A DNA stretch of 5,236 nt, taken from NCBI RefSeq assembly GCF_000717245.1, contig NZ_JNYQ01000039.1, positions 1 to 5,236 on the forward strand, read 5' to 3'. The position numbers were made by a program, and so were the translations under genes. Shown one piece after another: positions 1-5,137 of the stretch (positions are counted from its first letter, which is position 1; each line of letters opens with the position of its first letter). This DNA is from Kitasatospora papulosa. Lineage in GTDB: Bacteria; Actinomycetota; Actinomycetes; Streptomycetales; Streptomycetaceae. The notes below the pieces were generated by a model. The model was given only the letters and a program-made list of their open reading frames with translations, ran no database searches and was not told the DNA's origin.

Positions 1-117
1 CCGCTTCCCCTCGAAGACCCGGAGGCCCGCTTTCCCTCGAAGGAACAGGAAGTGATGATCCGGCCCGTCCGTGCGCTACTTCCAATGTCCGTCGCGGCAG
101 AGCTCCACCACGAGGGA

Positions 118-324
118 CACCCGCCCCGGACGGCGGCCGGCCGGGATCCGTCCGGGTGGCTTCGTCGATAGCTGCTCGATAAAGCCAGTCCGGGGGTCCG
201 TCCAGACATCTGCCGGGGATCCGTCCCGGATCTGTCCCCGGGGACAGATGACCAGGCACTCCGGACGGACCCCGGGCAGATCCCTGACGGATGGCCGGAC
301 CCTCAACCAGACACCGGATGGCTT
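118..324. repeat. Array A: short inverted repeats around a 20-bp palindrome
   Basis: A roughly 200-bp stretch of short related units. On the left they read as GGGATCCGTCC (143-153), GGGGTCCGTCC (193-203), GGGGATCCGTC (215-225) and CCGGATCTGTC (226-236). On the right they appear in inverted orientation: CTCCGGACGGA (259-269), GACGGATGG (286-294) and CCGGACCC (295-302). Cut into 11-bp blocks from 193, many blocks line up. The middle holds a perfect 20-bp palindrome, ATCTGTCCCCGGGGACAGAT, at 230-249. GGGGTCCGTCC (193-203) pairs perfectly with GGACGGACCCC (263-273). A further imperfect inverted pair is centred near 136-142. It could be a bidirectional terminator, a protein-binding array or a structured RNA; the sequence alone does not decide. 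Confidence 0.7.
230..249. repeat. Perfect 20-bp palindrome in array A
   Basis: The sequence equals its own reverse complement over all 20 bases. It lies about 175 bp past the stop codon of the HEAT-like gene. With no loop it is better suited to a dimeric protein-binding site or DNA cruciform than to a simple RNA hairpin, although the larger pairing of 193-203 with 263-273 around it could fold in RNA. No T-tract follows on either side. Confidence 0.75.
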
Positions 325-424
325 TGTTCACGAGTCTCGACAGCGTTTGTTCAGCAGCTCGGGAGGGCCCGGATCAGGCCGGGGCCGTTGTTTACGAGAA
401 CGGGAGGCGCACCGAAGGTCGGGC

Positions 425-1657
425 TTAATTGTTCGAACAGGGTTGGCCGGTAGGGTCCTCCAGCCGTGCTCGGGCAGCAGCTCTCACCTCGGTCGTCTCC
501 ATCGGATCATCGCGCAGTACAGCGATCCGGCCCAGGGTCTCCGTGTTCGTGGGTGCCGCGGTGATCCCCACCAGCCGCGTCGTTTCTTCGCAGTCCCAGA
601 GGGACTCGGTGTACACGTGCTCCAGGCCGTCCCGGTCGATAGCGGCCAGTGCCTCCAGGTACGCGGTCCGCTCATACGAGTGCGGGGTGCGCAGCAAGAA
701 GCGCCGCAGATAGGGAACCGCCCCGGCAGCGTCCGGTCCGAACCGGGCCAGGCGCCGGGCCGTTCGGTCGGGACCGCACCAGGCCCGCGCCGTCCACTGT
801 TCGACGAGTTCGGTCACCAGCCCCGGCAAAGCCTCGGGGCCGCCATGGTCGGCCAGGACGTCCGCACCCAGAAGGGCCAGCCAGGGGCGGTCCTCCTGTG
901 CCCAGCCGTGCGCCGCCGGTACGGCGAGGGCACCCAGGCACTCAACGGCCCGCCGGAGCAGGGGCAAGGGTCGGCGGCCGTCCGACGTGCCCAGCGAGGG
1001 CACCAGCGGGATCAGCCCCTCAGCAGGCTCTCGGCCGTTCAGGACACGCAGCGCGTCGACCTTCGTGGCGCCTTCCGTGCGAGTGCCGGCGAGCAGAGCG
1101 AGGAGTTCTGCGGTGCTGCACCCGGCCAGTGACGGCCGCGGAACGAACGGACGGCTCTGGACCTCGATTCCGAACCGCATCCACGGCTCGGAGAAGCACG
1201 GAAGCTCCGCTTCTGCGCCGATCCGGGTCCGTGCGACGTCACCGAGATCTTCCCACCACTCCGGCGGCCAGCCGGCTGACAGCGACTCCAGTACGCGGAC
1301 CCAGTGCTCGCCTTGGCGGACATACGCCCGAAGCCCTTCCCTGGCGTCGCCCGATCCCGCGAGAGCCAGCAGCTCCAGCACCTCGCAGGCCCGCAAGCAG
1401 GCCTCCTCGTCCCCCGCCAGCTGGTCAACGATCGGCCTGGGAGACAGGTCCAGATCATGTACCAGCCGTGCCAGGTACAGAGCCCGTTCGTCGGTCTGGT
1501 CCCACCGCCAGTCACGGCGGATCCCGTCGTATACGAACACGGCAGATCGCCGCGGGTCCTGGAGCGCTCGCACCGCGCCCAGGCCACGCCCCCGTTGCAG
1601 CAGACCCTCGACGGAGTCGGGGAGGGCATATGACATCTCGCACTCATCGCTCATCAT
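425..1657 (-). CDS. HEAT-like helical repeat protein, function unknown
   Basis: Encodes 410 residues. It appears to be a soluble, all-helical protein: there is no signal peptide or membrane segment, and the sequence is a run of amphipathic leucine/alanine-rich helices. The N-terminal part (about residues 8-140) contains a stretch from VYDGIRRDWRWDQ through ALYLARLVHDLDL to WPPEWWEDLGDVARTRI. This resembles a group of streptomycete proteins usually annotated as HEAT-repeat domain proteins; that is recalled, not searched. The C-terminal half (about 185-350) has HEAT-like helix pairs such as ELLALLAGTR, RRAVECLGALAVPAA and AGAVPYLRRFLL. No catalytic motif is visible, so it is probably a protein-interaction scaffold. 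The open frame extends upstream another 170 codons, but that part is low-complexity translation of array B. I chose ATG at 1657 because AGGG at 1664-1667 lies 6 nt upstream; ATG at 1654 or 1636 is possible. It is flanked by arrays A and B. Confidence 0.75.
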   Translation of the reverse strand: MMSDECEMSYALPDSVEGLLQRGRGLGAVRALQDPRRSAVFVYDGIRRDWRWDQTDERALYLARLVHDLDLSPRPIVDQLAGDEEACLRACEVLELLALAGSGDAREGLRAYVRQGEHWVRVLESLSAGWPPEWWEDLGDVARTRIGAEAELPCFSEPWMRFGIEVQSRPFVPRPSLAGCSTAELLALLAGTRTEGATKVDALRVLNGREPAEGLIPLVPSLGTSDGRRPLPLLRRAVECLGALAVPAAHGWAQEDRPWLALLGADVLADHGGPEALPGLVTELVEQWTARAWCGPDRTARRLARFGPDAAGAVPYLRRFLLRTPHSYERTAYLEALAAIDRDGLEHVYTESLWDCEETTRLVGITAAPTNTETLGRIAVLRDDPMETTEVRAAARARLEDPTGQPCSNN

Positions 1658-1663
1658 CAGGGA

Positions 1664-1667
1664 CCCT
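1664..1667 (-). promoter_or_regulatory. Probable ribosome binding site of the HEAT-like gene
   Basis: On the minus strand AGGG stands 6 nt before the ATG at 1657 and 9 nt before the ATG at 1654. No comparable purine run precedes the ATG at 1636 or the much earlier in-frame ATG at 2167. This is the main reason to place the start here. Confidence 0.45.
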
Positions 1668-1832
1668 GCCCGACCCGGGCCCCGATCCGCCAGGCGATAT
1701 CGGCCGGGTCCCACCGGGCAGGCCCTCCTGGTCGAACACGACCGGCCTACGACAAAGAGGGTGCTGCCGAATCTCGTGAAGAATCCGTCTCCGCATCGGT
1801 GGCTCCATGCCTCCCGAACCAGTGACGAAGTG

Positions 1833-1852
1833 CTGTCCGTTTTCATGGACAG
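1833..1852. repeat. Inverted repeat CTGTCC-N8-GGACAG
   Basis: Six-base arms separated by the T-rich spacer GTTTTCAT, about 175 bp upstream of the HEAT-like start. The left arm is part of AGTGCTGTCCG (1829-1839), which recurs at 5158-5168 on the far side of the mobile insertion. It may be an operator or a small hairpin; function is not shown. Confidence 0.4.
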
Positions 1853-1930
1853 AGCCAACCGGACCCGCCCGGCACCCAATGCCGCGCCTCGCAGCCGGCC
1901 CGGAACCACCCGCCGCCGCCCCGTCCAGTC

Positions 1931-2046
1931 GTCCGCTGGCGGCCCGCTGAGCGTCCGCTGGCATCCTGCTGGGTCCCGTCCCGCTGGACGGCTGCCGGAC
2001 GGGACCCAGCGGACTCCCAGCGGATCACCAGCGGACGCCCAGCGGA
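1931..2046. repeat. Array B: 11-bp phased repeats in two opposed halves
   Basis: The right half has CCAGCGGA four times without mismatch, at 2006, 2017, 2028 and 2039, exactly 11 bp apart. The left half carries the reverse complement and variants at 1932 (TCCGCTGG), 1943 (CCCGCTGA), 1954 (TCCGCTGG) and 1965 (CCTGCTGG), also 11 bp apart, then CCCGCTGG at 1980. Between them lies a perfect 14-bp inverted repeat, GCTGGGTCCCGTCC (1968-1981) and GGACGGGACCCAGC (1997-2010), with a 15-bp loop. The period is not a multiple of 3, which argues against protein repeats. It is close to one DNA helical turn, so each half would show the core on one face of the helix. As RNA the two halves would fold into one long imperfect hairpin. 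Confidence 0.8.
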
Positions 2047-2067
2047 CCCTCGTCCGGGCTTGCGCGG

Positions 2068-2071
2068 CTAA
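2068..2071. repeat. Target-site duplication CTAA, left copy
   Basis: CTAA directly abuts the left terminal repeat (starts 2072) and recurs directly after the right terminal repeat at 5138-5141. It fits the 4-bp YTAR duplication known for IS701-family elements. Confidence 0.8.
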
Positions 2072-2093
2072 TACTCCAGTTCTACTTCGTGAT
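2072..2093 (+). repeat. Left terminal inverted repeat of the IS701-family element
   Basis: Matches the reverse complement of 5116-5137 at 21 of 22 bases; the only difference is T versus G at position 12. It lies 30 bp beyond the end of the passenger gene. Confidence 0.85.
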
Positions 2094-2123
2094 TTGGAGT
2101 CATGGGGGTGCTGCTGTGGTGGG

Positions 2124-2429
2124 CTACCTGACGGTGCTGTGGCCGATGGCTCGGATGACGTCGGCAAGCCAGATCAGGTGGTAGCCCACGGCGCGGTCCT
2201 CGTGGGCGAGCAGGTCTTCAAGGTGCTGCCATGACTCGGAGAGCTGTCCGATCGTGAGCGTGCTCGGCTCGTTGGGGACGTCGTAGAGTTCGTCGCCCGG
2301 AGTAGACCAGAAGTAGTCGTGTTCGAGCGTCACCGCGTTGCCCGTCGACGCTTCAACGTGTTGAAGTGCCAGCTCAAAGGCGCGCCGAAGTTGATCGAGC
2401 GGGATCTGCGGGGAGTTGTCACTGGCCAT
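2124..2429 (-). CDS. Small protein of unknown function, passenger of the IS701 element
   Basis: Encodes 101 residues starting ATG at 2429 and ending TAG at 2124-2126, just inside the left terminal repeat. The protein is acidic, soluble and has no signal peptide. Its middle and C-terminal part look like a genuine conserved domain: DYFWSTPGDELYDV at about 39-52, LTIGQLSESWQHLEDLL at about 58-74, then AVGYHLIWLADVIRAIG at about 81-97, with tryptophans and helices typical of a folded small protein. I have a weak impression of similar small actinobacterial hypothetical proteins but cannot name a family or function. It is divergent from the transposase with a 126-bp gap that must hold both promoters. 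No DNA-binding or catalytic motif is visible. The Shine-Dalgarno is weak (GGGC shortly before the ATG). It could be a regulator, an accessory transposition factor or captured cargo. Confidence 0.75.
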   Translation of the reverse strand: MASDNSPQIPLDQLRRAFELALQHVEASTGNAVTLEHDYFWSTPGDELYDVPNEPSTLTIGQLSESWQHLEDLLAHEDRAVGYHLIWLADVIRAIGHSTVR

Positions 2430-2555
2430 GTGCCCATCATGGCGGGACCGGGGCTGCGTTGGGCCTACCGGCTGGTGGCGGGTCCCGCATCCGATCCGCC
2501 CTGGGGGTGGACCCGGCCGGGAACGGGAGCGGCCACCGCGTGATCATCAGAGGTT
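2430..2555. promoter_or_regulatory. Divergent promoter region between passenger and transposase
   Basis: The only space between the two divergent starts. It contains an 8-bp inverted repeat, GCGGGACC (2442-2449) and GGTCCCGC (2481-2488), starting 12 bp upstream of the passenger ATG. A shared operator is possible. I do not see clear -35/-10 hexamers in either direction. Confidence 0.35.
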
Positions 2556-3902
2556 GTGTGGACTCCTGAAGATGGTGCGATGGCCGCGGGCCATAGCGTA
2601 GACCCTGTTCGCTGGCAGGCGATGTTCGACCAGGCCATGGCCCGGATCGCGGACCGGTTTCGGCGCGTTGAACCCCGGGCGACGGCGCGGGCGTTCGTGC
2701 TCGGGCTGCTGTCCGGCGTCGAGCGCAAGACCTGCTGGCAGTTGGCCGAGCAGGCCGGGTACGCCCGCCCGGGCCCGATGCAGCGACTGCTTCGAAGTGC
2801 TCGCTGGAACGCTGACGAAGTACGCGATGACGTGCGCTCCTACGTTCTGGAACACCTCGGCGGCGACGGAGTGCTGATCGTGGACGAGACGGGGTTCCTG
2901 AAGAAGGGCGACCGCTCGGCAGGCGTCCAGCGGCAGTACACCGGCACCGCGGGAAGAATCGAGAATGCCCAGGTCGGAGTGTTCCTCGCCTACGCATCCG
3001 AACGGGGACGGGCGCTGGTTGACCGCCGGCTCTACCTGCCCGAGCACACCTGGTGCCAGGATTCCGAGCGCCGGTCAGGCTCCGGTGTTCCCGAGGACGT
3101 CGAGTTCGCGACCAAGCCCCGCCTGGCCCTGCAGATGATCGAAGCAGCTCTGGACGCGGGATGCACCTCCTCGTGGGTGACGGGCGACGATGTCTACGGC
3201 CAGGACCCGCAGCTTCGCTCCGCGTTGGAGGCACGAGGGGCCGGCTACGTCCTGGCGGTCGCCTGCACCACCCGCGTGCGGATCAACCAGGACAGCACCG
3301 TCCTGCGCGCCGATGCCGCGGTAACCGCCCTGCCCCCGGACGCCTGGCACCGACAGAGCGCCGGCGCCGGGGCGAAGGGCCCGCGCTACTACGACTGGGC
3401 CTGGGTGCAGATCGGCTCTGACGCCAACCGCTGCCTGCTGATCCGCCGCAACCCCTCGACCGGCGAACTCGCCTTCTATCTCTGCTGGTCACCGGGGCAG
3501 GTCGCCCTGTCGGCGCTGGTGCGCGTCGCCGGGATCAGGTGGTGCATTGAAGAGTGCTTCCAAGCCGCGAAGGGCCAGGTCGGCCTGGACCACTACCAGG
3601 TCCGCCACTGGACCGCCTGGCACCGCCACGTCACACTCGCCATGCTCGCCCTGGCCTTCCTCACCGCCGTCGCCACCAGCACGACACCCGCCAGAAGCGC
3701 AGACCTGCACCGCGCCGCCCGTTCCAGCGACCCGATCGAGCTCACCGTCCCGGAGCTCCGCCACCTGATCGGCGCCCTGTTCAAGCGACCATCCGCATCG
3801 GTGACCACGCTGCTGGCCTGGTCAAACTGGCGCAGACGCCACCAAGCACAGGCCAGGCGCTGCCATTACCGACAACGCCTCACCACCAGCTCGCCCCCCT
3901 AA
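2556..3902 (+). CDS. IS701-family DDE transposase
   Basis: Encodes a 448-residue transposase that cuts and joins the ends of the surrounding element. Residues 30-100 form the N-terminal region typical of the family (FRRVEPRATARAFVLGLL, then TCWQLAEQAGYARPGPMQRLL). The DDE_5-type RNase H-like core follows: first Asp at D110 in LIVDETGFLKKG, second at D211 in VTGDDVYG, and Glu at E332 in the pattern R328-x3-E332-x6-K339 (RWCIEECFQAAK), the core of the IS4-superfamily YREK signature. The frame is complete with no internal stop, and the length is ordinary to slightly long. GTG at 2556 gives 448 residues; ATG at 2580 (residue 9) is an alternative, and neither has a strong ribosome site. The stop TAA at 3900-3902 was rebuilt by a MITE that inserted in the original stop codon. 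Confidence 0.9.
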   Translation: MWTPEDGAMAAGHSVDPVRWQAMFDQAMARIADRFRRVEPRATARAFVLGLLSGVERKTCWQLAEQAGYARPGPMQRLLRSARWNADEVRDDVRSYVLEHLGGDGVLIVDETGFLKKGDRSAGVQRQYTGTAGRIENAQVGVFLAYASERGRALVDRRLYLPEHTWCQDSERRSGSGVPEDVEFATKPRLALQMIEAALDAGCTSSWVTGDDVYGQDPQLRSALEARGAGYVLAVACTTRVRINQDSTVLRADAAVTALPPDAWHRQSAGAGAKGPRYYDWAWVQIGSDANRCLLIRRNPSTGELAFYLCWSPGQVALSALVRVAGIRWCIEECFQAAKGQVGLDHYQVRHWTAWHRHVTLAMLALAFLTAVATSTTPARSADLHRAARSSDPIELTVPELRHLIGALFKRPSASVTTLLAWSNWRRRHQAQARRCHYRQRLTTSSPP

Positions 3903-3926
3903 GGGCTGTCCCGCAATCCCTGGTGG
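3900..3926 (+). repeat. Left inverted repeat of the MITE, with TA target copy
   Basis: Pairs with 4039-4065 at 25 of 27 bases. The first two bases are the inferred TA duplication and the MITE body starts at 3902. Bases 3900-3902 are also the TAA stop of the transposase. Confidence 0.75.
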
Positions 3927-4063
3927 ATCAGCCCACGGCGTCAGATGCGGTGCATCGCAAGGCGGAGGGAAATCCGCATACTGGATGGATTCGGGCGTTC
4001 CGACAACGCAGCGAGGTGCCGTAGCTGTCGCTGTGCGCCCACCAGGGAATACGGGACAGCCCT
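3902..4063. mobile_element. MITE-like non-autonomous element, 162 bp
   Basis: Its ends are inverted repeats reading AGGGCTGTCCCG; counting the flanking TA, the match runs over 27 bp (3900-3926 against 4039-4065) with 2 mismatches. It encodes nothing recognisable. TA is present at both edges (3900-3901 and 4064-4065), consistent with duplication of a TA target as made by IS630/Tc1-mariner-type transposases. The interior has small hairpins such as GATGC-GGT-GCATC and GCGGA-GGGAAA-TCCGC. The left edge falls in the stop codon of the IS701 transposase, and the right edge abuts the IS5-family element. The parent transposase family is inferred only from the TA duplication. Confidence 0.75.
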
Positions 4064-4065
4064 TA
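4039..4065 (-). repeat. Right inverted repeat of the MITE, with TA target copy
   Basis: Reverse complement of 3900-3926 with 2 mismatches. Its last three bases, TTA (4063-4065), also serve as the left target duplication of the IS5-family element, so the later insertion hit exactly at the MITE edge. Confidence 0.75.
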
Positions 4066-4098
4066 CGAGCTCGTGCACGGTTGGCGGTGAGACGTCGA
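4066..4098 (+). repeat. Left terminal inverted repeat of the IS5-family element
   Basis: Matches the reverse complement of 5079-5111 at 32 of 33 bases (G versus A at the nineteenth). The outermost eight bases, CGAGCTCG, are themselves palindromic. Confidence 0.85.
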
Positions 4099-4118
4099 AG
4101 GGCCTGGGCCCTCGGTAC

Positions 4119-5053
4119 TCACGTCTGCCGAGCCAGGATCTGGTCTGCGGTCTGTTGCTGGGACAGTAGGCCGGCGATGGCTTGGACGGTGGTGTCCATG
4201 TGCTCGCGGCGGCCGAGGTGGCGGGCGAGGGCTCGCCAGTGCTTCAGGTGGGCGATGCCGTGCTCGACCCGGAGGCGTCGGGAGGAGTGTGCTTTGCGCT
4301 GGCGCTCGTGCATCTCCTCGTACCAGTCCGGGGCCTTCTTCTTGCACTTGCGGTGCGGCGACGTCACGACGCGGCCACCTGTCTGTGCTCCGAGTCCTTG
4401 GTAGCCGGCATCGGCAAGGATCTCGACTGCAGGACCTTCGGCCAGGAGCTTGACCAGCCCTAACTCGCGGGCGGGGGTGATGTCCGCGCAGCTTCCGGGT
4501 CTGGTCGGGCTGCAGAACAGCAGCCGCCGTCGCTGTCGGTGAAGACCATGGCCTTCACGGCGTTCTGCTTGTTCTTGCCGGAGATGAACTTGTCCCGGTC
4601 CTTGCGGCCGACGGCCGGGCGGCGGACACGGATCTCGGTGCCGTCGATGATGCCAATCTTTCCGGCCTGACCGAGATGATCGACGACCTCGGCCAGGGTT
4701 CGCAGCCGCACGTTGGGGCTGACGGTGCATCCTCGCTCGGCGAGCAGGGGCCGCACCTCGCCGACGGCCCGGGTGACAGTCGAGCGGTCCACGCCGAACC
4801 AGCAGGCCAGCACATCATGAGTAACCCCGTGGCGAAGGTACACGAGCGTGGCCAGCAGCCGGTCGAGGAAGACCATGCGGTGCTTCGCACCGGCGCCCAC
4901 CGCACGCTTCCGCGGCCGGGATGTCAGCCTGGCTTGGTGCCATTCATGCCACAGAGGTCCGACCTCAGCGACGAGTTCAGCGATCACAACGGTTGATAGG
5001 CCCGTGATCCTCCGGTCGCTGATGATCGCTGTGCGCGCCACGTTCCCCACCAC
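4119..5053 (-). pseudogene. IS5-family transposase, broken by a -1 frameshift
   Basis: Two overlapping frames together make one complete transposase of about 311 residues. The first runs from GTG at 5053 to about 4526. It contains a helix-turn-helix (about residues 61-104, LRHGVTHDVLACWFGVDRST) and the first catalytic Asp, D137 in IIDGTEIRV. The second takes over at about 4526 with RLLFCSPTRPGSC and holds the second Asp (D215 of the joined protein, ILADAGYQGLG) and Glu (E264, RVEHGIAHLK), ending at TGA 4119-4121. At the junction the minus strand reads GACGGCGGCTGCTG. One extra C after GGC would restore GRLLF, so a one-base deletion is the simplest reading. There is no classic A- or T-rich slippery heptamer, so programmed frameshifting is less likely but possible in this family. 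A sequencing error is also possible. Confidence 0.8.
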
Positions 5054-5078
5054 ACATCCATGATCAACGATCCAGCGC

Positions 5079-5111
5079 TCGACGTCTCACCGCTAACCGT
5101 GCACGAGCTCG
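5079..5111 (-). repeat. Right terminal inverted repeat of the IS5-family element
   Basis: Reverse complement of 4066-4098 with one mismatch. It lies 25 bp upstream of the transposase GTG start, so transcription must begin in or near this repeat, or outside the element. Confidence 0.85.
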
Positions 5112-5114
5112 TTA
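5112..5114. repeat. Target-site duplication TTA of the IS5-family element, right copy
   Basis: TTA here repeats 4063-4065 at the other end. A single G (5115) then separates it from the right terminal repeat of the IS701-family element. Confidence 0.7.
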
Positions 5115-5115
5115 G

Positions 5116-5137
5116 ATCACGAAGTCGAACTGGAGTA
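5116..5137 (-). repeat. Right terminal inverted repeat of the IS701-family element
   Basis: Reverse complement of 2072-2093 with one difference. It is now separated from the transposase stop codon by the MITE and the IS5-family element. Confidence 0.85.

Larger units (their letters stand above)
1..424. other. Region without a convincing gene, rich in short repeats
   Basis: No open frame here has a convincing protein. The plus frame starting at base 1 stays open to a stop at 169-171 and could be the last 56 codons of a truncated gene, but it runs into array A and matches nothing I recognise. The first 42 bases contain a 16-bp direct repeat (1-16 and 27-42, one mismatch). The middle, about 118-324, is array A, described separately. 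From 324 to 433, TTGTT occurs four times. The region is the 3' side of the minus-strand HEAT-like gene, so transcripts leaving that gene would run through array A, which could act as a terminator or a structured tail. That role is inferred. Confidence 0.55.
1658..2067. other. Upstream region of the HEAT-like gene
   Basis: No convincing gene. The minus strand is open in two frames. One gives an N-terminal extension of the HEAT-like protein, and the other a 106-residue frame (1644-1964) with a plausible-looking segment near 1690-1810, but neither shows a recognisable domain and both read through array B. Bases 1760-1860 are less GC-rich than the surroundings and are the likeliest place for the minus-strand promoter, although I cannot pick clear -35/-10 boxes. 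An inverted repeat, CTGTCC (1833-1838) and GGACAG (1847-1852) with an 8-bp spacer, lies there and could be an operator. Array B occupies about 1931-2046. Confidence 0.55.
4066..5111. mobile_element. IS5-family insertion sequence, 1046 bp
   Basis: Bounded by inverted repeats starting CGAGCTCGTGCACGGTT and continuing to GTGAGACGTCGA (4066-4098 and 5079-5111) with one mismatch over 33 bp. TTA flanks both ends (4063-4065 and 5112-5114), fitting the 3-bp TNA duplication of some IS5-family subgroups. The single transposase gene runs on the minus strand but is frameshifted. The element lies at the edge of the MITE inside the IS701-family element, so it is the most recent insertion of the three. Confidence 0.85.
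2072..5137. mobile_element. IS701-family element, interrupted by a MITE and an IS5-family IS
   Basis: The outermost mobile unit spans 3066 bp as it stands. Its ends are 22-bp inverted repeats (2072-2093 and 5116-5137) beginning TACTCCAGTTC and ending ACTTCGTGAT, differing only at the twelfth base (T or G). CTAA flanks both ends. Inside are a divergent pair of genes: a 101-residue passenger on the minus strand and a 448-residue DDE transposase on the plus strand. The right end has been pushed away by a 162-bp MITE and a 1046-bp IS5-family element. Removing those with their duplications gives about 1853 bp, ending with the transposase stop codon TAG immediately before the right repeat. Both ends and the transposase are intact, so transposition of the whole unit is conceivable, though untested. 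Confidence 0.85.

Noticed and set aside
1..171. Possible 3' end of a plus-strand gene entering from the left
   Set aside because: The frame is open for 56 codons with fair third-position bias, but no motif is recognisable and its last third is array A. Too weak to annotate.
71..1132. Long plus-strand frame of 353 codons
   Set aside because: It lies antisense to the HEAT-like gene and reads through array A; the composition (Arg, Gly, Pro, Ser, Gln) is typical of a shadow frame in high-GC DNA.
1644..1964. 106-codon minus-strand frame upstream of the HEAT-like gene
   Set aside because: A short stretch looks protein-like, but the frame starts in array B, overlaps the HEAT-like start out of frame, and has no recognisable domain.
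1931..2046. CRISPR array
   Set aside because: The period of 11 bp is far too short for repeat-spacer units, the orientation flips in the middle, and there are no cas genes.
1658..2167. 170-residue N-terminal extension of the HEAT-like protein
   Set aside because: The frame is open, but it crosses the IS701 end and array B, is low in complexity, and the first 33 codons belong to the mobile element. A better start with an AGGG site is at 1657.
649..2234. Plus-strand frames of 376 and 415 codons opposite the HEAT-like gene
   Set aside because: They are rich in Arg, Pro and Ser with no domain-like segments, and the opposite strand has a convincing protein.
2437..3234. 265-codon minus-strand frame opposite the transposase
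   Set aside because: It is a shadow of the intact transposase, with low-complexity Arg/Pro/Ser content.
2072..5137. Composite transposon bounded by two copies of one IS
   Set aside because: The two transposases belong to different families (IS701 and IS5) and the IS5 element is inside the IS701 ends, so it is nesting rather than a composite.
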